Shown here one piece after another: positions 1 through 8,063 of a stretch of DNA of 64,000 nt. The notes beneath the pieces were generated by a model. The model was not told where the DNA came from, made no database searches, and saw nothing but the letters and a program-made list of their open reading frames with translations. The stretch spans positions 248,001 through 312,000 of the forward strand of contig NZ_JONW01000011.1 of NCBI RefSeq assembly GCF_000712075.1, given 5' to 3'. The translations under genes and the position numbers were made by a program. Numbering within the stretch: the stretch's first letter is position 1; the number at the start of each line of letters is the position of its first letter. This stretch comes from Caulobacter sp. UNC358MFTsu5.1. GTDB taxonomy: Bacteria; Pseudomonadota; Alphaproteobacteria; Caulobacterales; Caulobacteraceae.

Positions 1-72
1 CGGATCATGGTGGGCGTGACCAGCGACGACTACCGGGCCCTGCTGGCCGCCAAAGACTATTGGCAGGGGTAG
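1..72 (+). CDS. C-terminal end of an upstream gene (partial)
   Basis: An open frame enters from the left edge and encodes 23 residues ending in DYWQG before a TAG stop at 70-72. Only the tail is visible, so no family can be assigned. The next gene in the same direction starts a few bases after this stop, which suggests one operon. Confidence 0.6.
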   Translation, partial: RIMVGVTSDDYRALLAAKDYWQG

Positions 73-77
73 GTCGC

Positions 78-1010
78 GTGGCGGACTGGAAACAACTCGG
101 CGCGATCTTCGTCCCCAACGGCGAGCTCGACTGGTCCAAGACCCACGCCCAGGCCCCGGCGGCCCTGCTGATGGGCGACCGCATCCGCGTCTATTACGGC
201 GCCCGCGACGCCGACAACCGCAGCCGCACCAGCTTCTTCGAGTGCGACCGCGCCGATCCCACCCGTGTGCTGTACGTCCACGACCAGCCCGTTCTGGGCC
301 TGGGCAAGCCGGGGACCCATGACGAGGACGGGGCCATCGGCAGCCAGGCGATGATGGTCGGCGACGAGATGTGGCTCTACTACGGCGGCGTCAGCCGCGG
401 CGGCAATGTGCCGTATCGCATGTCGGTGGGCCTGGCGCGCAGCCGCGACGGGGGCCTGACCTTCGAGCGCGCCTTCGAGGGGCCGGTCGTCGACCGCACG
501 CCCCATGAGCCCTACATGACCATGGCCCCCAACATCCTGATCGAGAACGGGGCCTGGACCATGTGGTACGGCTCGGGCACCGGCTGGGTCGAGATCGACG
601 GCAAGTTCGAGCCGACCTACCAGATCAAGCTGGCCCGCTCGGACGACGGCCTGACCTGGCGACAGCTGAACCACGCCTGCATCCCCAAGCTCGATCCGCT
701 GGAAGCCAACACCCGGCCCTCGGTCCTGCGCACGGGCGACGGCTACGAGATGTGGTTCTCGTACCGCAACAGCATCGGCTATCGCGACGGGACGGGCTCT
801 TACCGCATCGGCCACGCCACCTCGACCGACGGCGTGGAGTGGGCCCGCCAGCCGGATCCGGAGGGGCTGAAGCCGACCGGCGAAGGCTGGAACAGCGCCA
901 CGATGTCGTATCCCAGCGTGGTCGTCGCCGACGGCCGCAAGATCATGTTCCACAACGGCGACGGCTTCGGCCAGACCGGCGTCGGCTGTTCCGTCCTGGA
1001 GGACGCATGA
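78..1010 (+). CDS. Glycosidase-like five-bladed beta-propeller protein
   Basis: This 310-residue protein has repeated propeller-type signatures (RIRVYYGARD, MWLYYGG, WTMWYGSG, YEMWFSYR), each near a blade start, as in the GH43/GH32/GH130-like glycosidase superfamily. There is no signal peptide, so it is probably cytoplasmic. I chose the GTG at 78 because it follows the upstream stop and has a GGGGTAGG-like ribosome site; a TTG at 60 would add six residues. Its stop overlaps the next start by four bases (ATGA), so translation is probably coupled. Relatives with this fold often sit in surface-polysaccharide loci, and the neighbouring methyltransferases and glycosyltransferase fit that. The substrate is not known, and hydrolytic activity is not shown by the sequence. 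Confidence 0.65.
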   Translation: MADWKQLGAIFVPNGELDWSKTHAQAPAALLMGDRIRVYYGARDADNRSRTSFFECDRADPTRVLYVHDQPVLGLGKPGTHDEDGAIGSQAMMVGDEMWLYYGGVSRGGNVPYRMSVGLARSRDGGLTFERAFEGPVVDRTPHEPYMTMAPNILIENGAWTMWYGSGTGWVEIDGKFEPTYQIKLARSDDGLTWRQLNHACIPKLDPLEANTRPSVLRTGDGYEMWFSYRNSIGYRDGTGSYRIGHATSTDGVEWARQPDPEGLKPTGEGWNSATMSYPSVVVADGRKIMFHNGDGFGQTGVGCSVLEDA

Positions 1011-2074
1011 CCATCCTCGTCTTCCCCTCGGCCCTCGAGGCGGCCGCCAAGTTCGCCCGCGAAGCCCACCAGTGGGGTCGCCGCGTCGTCGGGGCCTCGT
1101 CGCTGGAGCAGGACCCCAACGCCGGCGCCTTCGACGCCTGGGGGCGGCTGCCGTTCATCGGCGCGCCCGACTTCTTCGACGCCCTGGCGGCCCTGGTCGC
1201 CCGCGAAGGGGTCACCGACGTCTTCACGCCGCACGCCGCCACCTTCCACCTGTTCGAACAGGCCCTGCCGGAGCGCCTGCCGGGCGTGCGGCTGATGGGG
1301 CCGGGTCCCTTCAAGCGCCAGATGGACCGCGTGAGCGCCGCCCTGGCCGACGGTCGGGCGGGCCTGGAGACCATCGCGGCCATCGCCGGCGCCCCCTCGT
1401 CGCTGCCGGCCGAACTGGTGGGCGGGATCCTGGCCCAGGCCGAGACCATCCACGGCGAATGCTCGCGCGAGAAGATCCTGGCGATCTGCGGCGTCGTGCC
1501 CCTGGCGCCCAAGGGCGACATCGTCGAGATCGGCGCCCTGTTCGGCAAGAGCAGCTACGTCTTCAACCGCGTGGGCACCTATTGCGGCGTGGGCGCGACC
1601 CTGTGCGTCGATCCGTGGGACCTGGGCCTGTCGGTCCAGACCGACGCCCCGGTGCTGATCCAGGAGGCCTCCGGCGGCTGGGACTGGAACCTCGTCCGCA
1701 CGGGCTTCCTGCTGGCTATGCTGGGCTGCTCGGCGGGCGACTTCAACTACCTGCCCATGACCTCGGCCGACGCCCATCGGCGCTATGTCGAGGATCGCGC
1801 GGTGACCTCGCCCGAGTTCGGATCGACGACCCTGGCCGGGTCGATCGCCGTGCTGCACCTGGACGGCAACCACGACGAGGCGGCCGTGGCCGAGGACTTC
1901 GCGCTGTGGAGCCCCCTGGTGGCGCCCGACGGCTGGGTGATCTTCGACGACTACCACTGGCCGCACGGCGACGGGCCGCGCAAGGTCGCCGACCGGGCCA
2001 TCGCCGCCTACGGCTCGCGCGTCCAGCGCCACTTCGTGGCCGGCGGCGCGATGTTCGTCCACCTGAAGCCGTAG
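1007..2074 (+). CDS. Class I SAM-dependent methyltransferase with an extra N-terminal domain
   Basis: The 355-residue product has two parts. Residues 1-115 form an alpha/beta region (MTILVFPSALEAAAKFAREA...) that resembles the pre-ATP-grasp domain of ATP-grasp enzymes, but no ATP-grasp domain follows. Residues about 165-355 are a Methyltransf_24-type Rossmann domain: motif I is VEIGALFGKSS near residue 172, followed by LCVDPWD, DGNHDEAAV near 285 and IFDDYHW near 313. Asp/His groups of this kind bind a divalent metal in related O-methyltransferases. The start overlaps the upstream stop (ATGA). The acceptor is probably a sugar or small glycan, inferred only from the neighbourhood. The gene runs tail to tail with the next gene. 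Confidence 0.7.
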   Translation: MTILVFPSALEAAAKFAREAHQWGRRVVGASSLEQDPNAGAFDAWGRLPFIGAPDFFDALAALVAREGVTDVFTPHAATFHLFEQALPERLPGVRLMGPGPFKRQMDRVSAALADGRAGLETIAAIAGAPSSLPAELVGGILAQAETIHGECSREKILAICGVVPLAPKGDIVEIGALFGKSSYVFNRVGTYCGVGATLCVDPWDLGLSVQTDAPVLIQEASGGWDWNLVRTGFLLAMLGCSAGDFNYLPMTSADAHRRYVEDRAVTSPEFGSTTLAGSIAVLHLDGNHDEAAVAEDFALWSPLVAPDGWVIFDDYHWPHGDGPRKVADRAIAAYGSRVQRHFVAGGAMFVHLKP

Positions 2075-2094
2075 GGCGGGATCACCCCGCCTTA
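2072..2094. terminator. Shared hairpin between convergent genes
   Basis: TAGGGCGGG (2072-2080) pairs with CCCCGCCTTA (2085-2094) around a 4-base loop, with one wobble. The hairpin covers the stop codons of both converging genes, which are only 7 bases apart. It has no long T tract, so termination strength is uncertain. Confidence 0.4.
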
Positions 2095-3116
2095 CGGGCC
2101 GTGCAGATGTAGTAGAACTGATAGATCTGCGAGACCCGCACGTCGGTCAGGCTGGCCGGCAGGCTCTCCACCGGACAGCGGTGGATGATGTTGTGGCTGG
2201 ACAGCACCTTGTGGAAATAGGCCCGGTCCAGGGGCGTCGCCGCGTCGTACATCTGCTCGTCCAGGAACAGCAGCACGCCGCCGGGCTTGGCCACGCGGGC
2301 CATCTCGGCGATGGCCTTGACCGGATCGGTCAGGCCGTTCACCGCGCCGTAGCTCAGCACCACGTCGAAGCGGTCGTCCTGGAACGGCAGCGCCATCGCG
2401 TCGCCCAGCACCAGATCGACCGCCACGCCGGCCTTGCTCATCATCTCGCTGCCCTGCTTGAGCATGGTCTCGGACAGGTCGATGGCGGTGTAGTCGGCGT
2501 CCAGCGACATCCAGCCGTGCTTGTAGAGCGAGTTGCACGAGCCGGTGGAGACGTCGAGCACCTGCAGGCGGCGACCGGCCGTCCGCAGCGGCGCCAGCAC
2601 GCGCTCGTGGACGGCGGCGAAGGTCTCGGGCGGGGTGTAGGGACGGCGCGACAGCGACAGCCAGACCGGCGCGGCGGTCCACAGCAGGTGCAGCAGGTAG
2701 CGCTGCCGATTGAGCACCAGGCCGGCCAGGACCAGCGGAACGGCCAGGACCAGCGCCGCCACCAGCGCGCCGGACGCCAGGGCGGCCACCAGCCCGATCA
2801 CCAGACCCAGCAGGGCGATCCAGGCGGCGGCGTAGGCGATCCAATAGGGACCGGATAGGGAGAGGGGGCGGACCGGCATCACGATCGCCGGCATCGTCAC
2901 CTGGTACAGGCGGCCGAACAGGCCGTCGTAGAAGGTGTCGCGCAGCTTGCGGTCCTGGGCGCCCAGCCGTTCTTCGTTGAACAGCTTGGGCATGCCGTAG
3001 ACGCAGGCGTAGGTCTGGCCGCAGCCCGTGCAGCGCCATTGGGTGACGCTGGTCACGAAATCCGCGCCGCCGCAGGTGGGGCAACGGTACTTGCTGGCCT
3101 TCAAGTCGATGGTCAT
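2082..3116 (-). CDS. Membrane-bound SAM methyltransferase with N-terminal zinc ribbon
   Basis: The 344-residue protein starts with a zinc ribbon (C12-x2-C15 and C29-x2-C32). Two or three hydrophobic helices follow at about residues 90-140, then a class I methyltransferase domain: motif I is LQVLDVSTGSCNS near 185, the acidic loop is YTAIDLSE, and motif IV is FDVVLSYGAVNGL. The last part, MARVAKPGGVLLFLDE, is typical of Methyltransf_11. The protein is likely held on the inner membrane with its catalytic domain in the cytoplasm. The gene lies 10 bases after the preceding gene of the minus-strand operon. The substrate is unknown; a lipid-linked or glycan acceptor is an inference from context. 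Confidence 0.7.
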   Translation of the reverse strand: MTIDLKASKYRCPTCGGADFVTSVTQWRCTGCGQTYACVYGMPKLFNEERLGAQDRKLRDTFYDGLFGRLYQVTMPAIVMPVRPLSLSGPYWIAYAAAWIALLGLVIGLVAALASGALVAALVLAVPLVLAGLVLNRQRYLLHLLWTAAPVWLSLSRRPYTPPETFAAVHERVLAPLRTAGRRLQVLDVSTGSCNSLYKHGWMSLDADYTAIDLSETMLKQGSEMMSKAGVAVDLVLGDAMALPFQDDRFDVVLSYGAVNGLTDPVKAIAEMARVAKPGGVLLFLDEQMYDAATPLDRAYFHKVLSSHNIIHRCPVESLPASLTDVRVSQIYQFYYICTARKAG

Positions 3117-3126
3117 TTCAGCCGTC

Positions 3127-3861
3127 TCACCCGCGTGGATCGAAATAGGCGAAGGTCGCCACCCAACGTCCGGCTTCGCTGTCCCAGTCGAACTTGTCGC
3201 GAAGGTCGGACTGGCTGACCCAGTGATGGTGGTCGTAGCGCCAGATCAGGATGTCGCCGGCGTCCTGGCGGGTCTCCATGTCGATCACCTCGCCCTCGAT
3301 CTCGAAGCACGTGCCGCCGTTGCGGAAATCGCGCCCGCGCTGCGACAGCGAGACGATGAAGCCCAGCTGCTGGGGCAGCAGGTTGTGCCAGTGGCGGGCG
3401 AAGAAGCCGCCGCCGGCCGGATACTGGATCAGCTGCGGATGGACGTAGGGACCCGACGCGGGGATCTCGAACTCGACGCCGGCGCCGGTCAGGGCGTTGT
3501 AGAGCCCGCGCAGGGGTTCGAAGAGGTTGCGCAGCCGAAGCTCGAGCGCCGGCGGCGCCGCGGACAGGTCGTTGAAATTGTAGTCGTGGAAGACGTGCGG
3601 CGCCTGCTGCAGGCGCGAGATCATGCAGCGGCGGCGGTGATAGTTGCCGGCGAAGTCGTCGATCTCGGCCGGCGGCGTCTCGCGTCCCCAGGCGGCGACG
3701 GCCGCGCGCAGGTCGGAAACCTGGTCGTAGGGGAAGACCCCCTTGAGCACGAGCAACTGGCCCTGGCCCATCACCCGGTCGACGATCTCGGCGTGCTCCA
3801 TCCGGGGGACGATCGTCCCGTCGCGCAGGTCGCATCCGACCTCGATCACCCGTTCCGACAT
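3127..3861 (-). CDS. Putative 2-oxoglutarate/Fe(II) dioxygenase-like protein
   Basis: This 244-residue soluble protein has the layout of a jelly-roll dioxygenase. A first histidine cluster (FFARHWHN, about residue 157) is followed by strands and a late histidine block (ILIWRYDHHHWVSQSD, about residue 208) after the turn DAGD. A complete HxD/E...H facial triad cannot be assigned with certainty, because the first cluster reads HWH. The ATG at 3861 shares one base with the upstream stop (TGATG), so I preferred it over the GTG directly before it. It is translationally coupled to the OGT-like gene, which suggests it acts on the same glycoprotein or glycan. This could also be a cupin of unknown function. 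Confidence 0.5.
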   Translation of the reverse strand: MSERVIEVGCDLRDGTIVPRMEHAEIVDRVMGQGQLLVLKGVFPYDQVSDLRAAVAAWGRETPPAEIDDFAGNYHRRRCMISRLQQAPHVFHDYNFNDLSAAPPALELRLRNLFEPLRGLYNALTGAGVEFEIPASGPYVHPQLIQYPAGGGFFARHWHNLLPQQLGFIVSLSQRGRDFRNGGTCFEIEGEVIDMETRQDAGDILIWRYDHHHWVSQSDLRDKFDWDSEAGRWVATFAYFDPRG

Positions 3862-5573
3862 CACGCTCGCTCCGCCGCCAGCCAGCGATCGAACATCTGG
3901 CGGAACGTCGTTTCCAGATTGCGGGTGAAGCCGACGTCGTCGCAGTAGGGCGAGGCGTCGAAGCCCGGGCGCACCTTGGCGCGCAGGGCGTCAAGGGCCT
4001 CGTAGTCCTCGGTGACGGCCAGGGCCTTGGCCACGTAGTCGTCCCAGCCGTCGGCGATCAGTTCGGACAGGCCGCAGGGCTCGACCACGGGCACGCCGAT
4101 GCGGCCGTAGAGGTCCTCGCCCAGCTGGGTCAGCAGGGGCACGCCGTTGGCCAGGGCGTCGCACGAGGTGGTGCCGCCGGGGCAGGGCGAGGGGTCCAGG
4201 GCCAGGTCGATGTCCTGGAACTCGCGCAGGTAGTCGACGCCGGTGGTGCGGCCACGGAACTCCAGCTGTTCGGGCCGCGCGCCGTAGGCGGCGAAGCGGG
4301 CCTGGGTCACGCGCTGCAGGACCGGGTCGGCGAAGGTGGCGTACTTCAGCACCAGGCGATCGTTGGGCCGCTGGCCGAGGATGATCGCCCAGGCGGCGAT
4401 GGTGATCTCGCTCAGCTTGGCCGGATTGTTGAACGAACCGAAGGTGACGTAGCCGTTCTTCAGGGCCGGGGTGGGGACCGGGTCCAGCCGATCGGGCGAC
4501 GGCCGGCTGGGCGCCACGATCGGGCCGATCCGCCAGATCTCCTCGGTGTAGTATTGCTCCGAACCCTCGACCGCCATGCTGTCGGCGTGGAGGATGTAGT
4601 CCATGCAGGCCAGGCCGGTGGTCTGGACGAAGTTGATCCAGGCGACCTGGATCGGCGCCGGACGATAGGCGAAGACGCCCAGGCGGCTACCTGCAGTGTG
4701 GCCCCAGACGTCGACCAGGATGTCGACCTCGTCCTTGCGGATCAGGGCGGCGACGTCGGCGTCGCTCATGCCGTCGAGACCGCGTACCTTGCAGCCCTGG
4801 GGCAGCGGGCCTTCCTCGGCCGGTTCAGCGCAGTAGAGGAAGACCTCCACGACGGCCGGGTCGTGGGCGTCCAGCACCGGCAGCAGGAACTGGGCCACCT
4901 GGTTGCGGGTGAAGCTGGGGCCCACATAGCCGATCCGCAGCCGCCGACCGGCGGTGCGGTCGTTGTCGAAGCGCGGCTCGGCCGGGGTCAGATGGGCGGC
5001 GTAGAGGTCGCTCCAGCGGCGCGCCTCGTCCGCCACCCGCTGCATGCGATCGGGGGCGTGGAACAGGGCGTAGAGCAGGAACTCGTGGACCACCGAGTTC
5101 TGGAACGTATCGGCGGCCACCTGGAAGACGTTGATGGCTTCATCGGTGCGGCCCTGGTGCAGCAGGGACAGTCCGTAGGACGCGATGTGCTGCAGGCTGA
5201 GCTGGTCGAAGTCGAGGCTGCGCCCCAGGGCCAGGCTGGCCGCGGCCATCTGCTGGTGGCTGTAGAGCGCCAGCCCCACATCGCCGCAATAGGCCTTGTC
5301 CGCCCGGAAGCGCTGGACGTCGACGCCCATCCCGCGGAAGAGCGAGGTCGCATGCAGGTCGCGGGCCTCGTCCAGGAACGGCCGCGCCGAGTCCGGCTGG
5401 CCGTCCGCCATCAGGGCGCTGTAGAGCCAGTACCGGCTTTCGTGGTCGGCCGGCTTGGCCCGGGCGATGGTCAGGAAGAGCCGCGCCGCCTCGGCGGCGT
5501 CGCCCGCTTCCAGCGCCGCCCGTCCGGCGGCGATGGGGTCCGCGCCGACGGGCGCGATAGGCTCGGCCAGCAT
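3861..5573 (-). CDS. TPR / GT41 O-GlcNAc-transferase-like glycosyltransferase
   Basis: The 570-residue product begins with TPR-type helices (residues about 1-180: AAGRAALEAGDAAEAARLFL and similar) followed by a GT-B catalytic region of the SPINDLY/OGT family. Diagnostic pieces are RIGYVGPSFTRNQVAQF, VDILVDVWGHTAGSR, PAPIQVAWINFVQTTG, YVTFGSFNNPAKLS and DLALDPSPCPGGTTSCDAL. Such enzymes transfer a sugar from a nucleotide donor to protein Ser/Thr, with the TPRs choosing the target. In related bacteria, flagellin or other surface proteins are known targets. I took the ATG at 5573 because AGAGGA lies 7 bases before it; an in-frame ATG at 5594 has no such site. It heads a three-gene minus-strand operon. 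Confidence 0.8.
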   Translation of the reverse strand: MLAEPIAPVGADPIAAGRAALEAGDAAEAARLFLTIARAKPADHESRYWLYSALMADGQPDSARPFLDEARDLHATSLFRGMGVDVQRFRADKAYCGDVGLALYSHQQMAAASLALGRSLDFDQLSLQHIASYGLSLLHQGRTDEAINVFQVAADTFQNSVVHEFLLYALFHAPDRMQRVADEARRWSDLYAAHLTPAEPRFDNDRTAGRRLRIGYVGPSFTRNQVAQFLLPVLDAHDPAVVEVFLYCAEPAEEGPLPQGCKVRGLDGMSDADVAALIRKDEVDILVDVWGHTAGSRLGVFAYRPAPIQVAWINFVQTTGLACMDYILHADSMAVEGSEQYYTEEIWRIGPIVAPSRPSPDRLDPVPTPALKNGYVTFGSFNNPAKLSEITIAAWAIILGQRPNDRLVLKYATFADPVLQRVTQARFAAYGARPEQLEFRGRTTGVDYLREFQDIDLALDPSPCPGGTTSCDALANGVPLLTQLGEDLYGRIGVPVVEPCGLSELIADGWDDYVAKALAVTEDYEALDALRAKVRPGFDASPYCDDVGFTRNLETTFRQMFDRWLAAERA

Positions 5574-5594
5574 CCGATGGTCCTCTCGAATCAT

Positions 5595-6135
5595 AGTTAA
5601 CGCCGAGTAGATAGCGCGCGCGTTAACGCGCTCTTACGGCGCTTTGCGCCTTTGGCGCGGGCGCGCCGGCCGCGCCGTCGGCGCCCGGTGGGGCGAGATG
5701 GTGGACGAGTGATCCGCGGCGCCTCCGTGGCGTCGCCGTCGAGCCCGGAACCTTCCCCAAACTGCAACTATTACGTTCATTTCTAGTTTCGGTGGTTTGA
5801 ATTATTCGGTGCTCGTTTTCGTGGAACTTTTTAATTTCACCAAGCTTAAAATACGCCTGTGCGGCGAAATTCACCAAATCTCCTTCATAGGATAAGTCGA
5901 AAAATAGTTGTCTATGGCAAAAAGTGCCAAGTCAAGGCGCGCATATGCGTCTTCTTTCGGATGCTATTACTATAATTTCGGCAATAGATGGTTCGGCAAA
6001 TTATCTGGGTCGATTTTGAAGAACTGGTGAAAATCGCATTCAGAAAACGGTGAAATCTGAGCTTTTCATTTGTTAAAGTTCGGTCTTAGTATGAGTGGAC
6101 GCCTATTGGTTGTACCCGGGGGAGCGAGCTGAAAC
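5595..6135. other. AT-rich intergenic region upstream of the injection-system operon
   Basis: No convincing gene lies here. From about 5760 to 6090 the base composition drops sharply from GC-rich to AT-rich, unlike anything else in the window. It must hold divergent promoters for the minus-strand glycosyltransferase operon and the plus-strand injection-system operon. Visible elements are a perfect repeat GGCGC-TTT-GCGCC (5638-5650), two GTTAACGC-type sites near 5597 and 5622, TGGCA-N5-TGCCA (5915-5929) and the palindrome CGCATATGCG (5940-5949). I could not assign a clear -35/-10 pair. In Caulobacter, GapR prefers such DNA; its binding here is only a guess. Confidence 0.6.
5915..5929. promoter_or_regulatory. 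Candidate operator, inverted repeat TGGCA-N5-TGCCA
   Basis: A perfect 5-base inverted repeat with an AAAAG spacer lies in the AT-rich leader, about 210 bases before the first injection-system gene. Its size fits a dimeric regulator site. It is not a sigma-54 promoter, because the TTGC half is absent. No regulator gene is adjacent. Confidence 0.3.
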
Positions 6136-6819
6136 ATGCCTGAGGGGCTGGAGGAAACGACGCGCGAATTAATCGGCTGGACCCAAGAGGTCCTGCCGGG
6201 TCGCGCCGTCGTCGCCCGGTCCCTGGGCGATCGCGACTGCGGGGAAGGGGTCGATCTTCGTCTTGTTGGCCTGGCGCCGCAGGCGACGCCCCGGGCGGCC
6301 TCGCCGCCGCTGACCTTGGCCGCGGACTACCTGGTCACCGTGCGCGCCGCCGATCCGATCGTCGAGCAGACCGGCGCCATGGGGCTGCTGTTCGCGGCGA
6401 TGGAGCGCGACGAGTCCGAGGTGGTGCTGGATCGCGACGCGCTGAAACTGTGCCTCGACCTGAGCCTGCCGCCGGGCCCGGGCTTCGTGCTGCGGTCCAT
6501 GGTCTCGGTCGCCCGGCGTCGCGCGGCCGCCGCGGCGGCGCTCGTCCGCTTCCCGCTCACGGTCGACGCCGGCGAGCTCGGCGTCCTGCAGGGCTCGGTC
6601 CTGGGGCCGGGCGACATGCCGGTCGCCGACGCCGTGGTGCGCGTCGAGGGCGTGGACCGCACCGCCCGGACCGATGCGTTCGGCCGCTTCCGCCTACGCG
6701 GCCCCGTGGGCGCCAAGAACAAGCCCGTCCGCCTCAACGTCCGCGCCCGCGGCGTCGAGATCGACAGCGAGGTCGAGACCGACAGTCCCGTGATCCTTCG
6801 TTTACCGCTGGAGATTTGA
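6136..6819 (+). CDS. Afp16/Pvc16-like tail terminator with C-terminal Ig-like (carboxypeptidase-regulatory) domain
   Basis: The 227-residue protein opens the injection-system operon. Residues about 60-135 (ADYLVTVRAADPIVEQTGAM, LFAAMERDES, LKLCLDLSLPPGPGFVLRSM) match the general plan of the DUF4255/Pvc16 N-terminal domain, which caps the tube and sheath in Afp/PVC particles. Residues about 150-225 (GVLQGSVLGPGDMPVADAVV...RTDAFGRFRLRG) are a carboxypeptidase-regulatory-like beta-sandwich. The Pvc16 call rests on position and weak similarity; the C-terminal fold is clearer. A GGAG-type site precedes the ATG at 6136. The next gene (sheath) begins one base after this stop. Confidence 0.5.
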   Translation: MPEGLEETTRELIGWTQEVLPGRAVVARSLGDRDCGEGVDLRLVGLAPQATPRAASPPLTLAADYLVTVRAADPIVEQTGAMGLLFAAMERDESEVVLDRDALKLCLDLSLPPGPGFVLRSMVSVARRRAAAAAALVRFPLTVDAGELGVLQGSVLGPGDMPVADAVVRVEGVDRTARTDAFGRFRLRGPVGAKNKPVRLNVRARGVEIDSEVETDSPVILRLPLEI

Positions 6820-6820
6820 C

Positions 6821-8038
6821 ATGCTGTCCTATTTGAGCCCCGGCGTTTACGTCGAGGAGATCGACTCTGGAACACGCCCGATCGAGGCGGTGGGAACATC
6901 GACCGCCGGGTTCGTGGGAACCGCGCCGAACCCCGACGTCCTCGTCGACGAGGCGAAGGCGATCAACAACTGGAGCGAATTCCAGAGAACCTACATACGG
7001 GACGGCGACAAGGGCACCCACCTGTCCAACGCCGTCTACGGCTTCTTCCTCAATGGCGGCTCGCGCTGCTACGTGGTCAACACCAAGGCCGACGGGGCCA
7101 TCTCCGGCAAGGGGCGAGGGCTCGACGCCCTGGCGGCGATCGACGAGATCGCCATCATCGCCGCTCCGGGGCGGACCGATCCGGCGTCGCACGGCGCGCT
7201 GCTGGACGCCGCCGAGCTGCTCAAGGACCGCGTGGCGATCCTGGACGCTCCGGCTCGCGTCGATGACGTCGAGGTCCTGACCCGCGCCGCCGAGGGGCCC
7301 GCGCCGCCCGCGGCGCCCGCCGGCGATGCGGGCGCGCCGGCCAAGCCCAAGGGCCAGAAGCCCGGCCAGCGCCCCCGGGATTCCGACAGCGGCTATGGCG
7401 CCTGCTACTTCCCCTGGCTGACGGGCCTTGATGCGGTCGACCCCGATCCGAAGAACCCGGTGGAGATCCCGCCGTCGGGCCACATGGCCGGCATCTACGC
7501 CCGCACCGACAGCGAGCGCGGCGTGCACAAGGCGCCCGCCAACGTCACGATCCGCGGCGCCCAGGGGCTGACCCAGATGGTGTCCCGCGCCGACCAGGAC
7601 GTGCTCAATCCGGTCGGGATCAACTGCATCCGCTTCTTCAGCCGCGAGGGCGTGCGGGTCTGGGGCGCGCGCACCCTGGCGCCCAGCGCCAGCAACTGGC
7701 GCTACCTGAACGTCCGGCGGCTGTTCAACATGATCGAGGAGTCGATCGCCATCAGCACCCGCTGGGTGGTGTTCGAACCCAACGCCGGCCCGCTGTGGAA
7801 GGACATCCAGCGCGACATCGGCGCTTTCCTGACCCTGCTGTGGCGCCAGGGCGCCCTGGCCGGCGCCCGGCCCGAGGACGCCTTCTTCGTGAAGTGCGAC
7901 GCCGAGACCAACCCGCCCGAGGTGGTCGACGCCGGCCAGGTGGTGGTGGTCATCGGCATCGCGCCCGTGAAGCCGGCCGAATTCGTCATCTTCCGCATCG
8001 GCCAGACGGCGGTCGGAACCACCGTCGAGACCGCCTGA
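6821..8038 (+). CDS. Contractile tail sheath protein (Afp2-4 / phage sheath family)
   Basis: The start SYLSPGVYVEEIDSGTRPIEAVGTS is the classic N-terminus of contractile sheath proteins, and the C-terminal region (VRRLFNMIEESI, RWVVFEPNAGPLW, PPEVVDAGQVVVVIGIAPVKPAEFVIFRI) is the conserved core that forms the handshake between subunits. At 405 residues it is a compact sheath. A Pro/Ala/Gly-rich stretch at about residues 158-187 looks like a flexible surface loop within the outer domain. Sheath subunits stack around the tube and contract to drive it through a membrane. There is one sheath gene here, whereas Afp and PVC carry several paralogues. The gene lies one base after its upstream neighbour and 25 bases before the tube gene. 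Confidence 0.93.
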   Translation: MLSYLSPGVYVEEIDSGTRPIEAVGTSTAGFVGTAPNPDVLVDEAKAINNWSEFQRTYIRDGDKGTHLSNAVYGFFLNGGSRCYVVNTKADGAISGKGRGLDALAAIDEIAIIAAPGRTDPASHGALLDAAELLKDRVAILDAPARVDDVEVLTRAAEGPAPPAAPAGDAGAPAKPKGQKPGQRPRDSDSGYGACYFPWLTGLDAVDPDPKNPVEIPPSGHMAGIYARTDSERGVHKAPANVTIRGAQGLTQMVSRADQDVLNPVGINCIRFFSREGVRVWGARTLAPSASNWRYLNVRRLFNMIEESIAISTRWVVFEPNAGPLWKDIQRDIGAFLTLLWRQGALAGARPEDAFFVKCDAETNPPEVVDAGQVVVVIGIAPVKPAEFVIFRIGQTAVGTTVETA

Positions 8039-8063
8039 CCCCCAACCCTAGAGAGGATCCGTC

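Noticed and set aside
5829-5845. TTAA...TTAA, a possible CtrA box.
   Set aside because: The spacing between the TTAA halves is 11 bases rather than the 7 of the CtrA consensus.
5834-5858. GGAAC in the AT-rich leader as a stress promoter.
   Set aside because: No CGTT occurs 16 or 17 bases downstream; the position reads GCTT.
5623-5877. An 84-residue minus-strand open frame in the AT-rich gap.
   Set aside because: Its C-terminal half is low-complexity read from GC-rich palindromes, no ribosome site or family is visible, and it would cover the promoter region.
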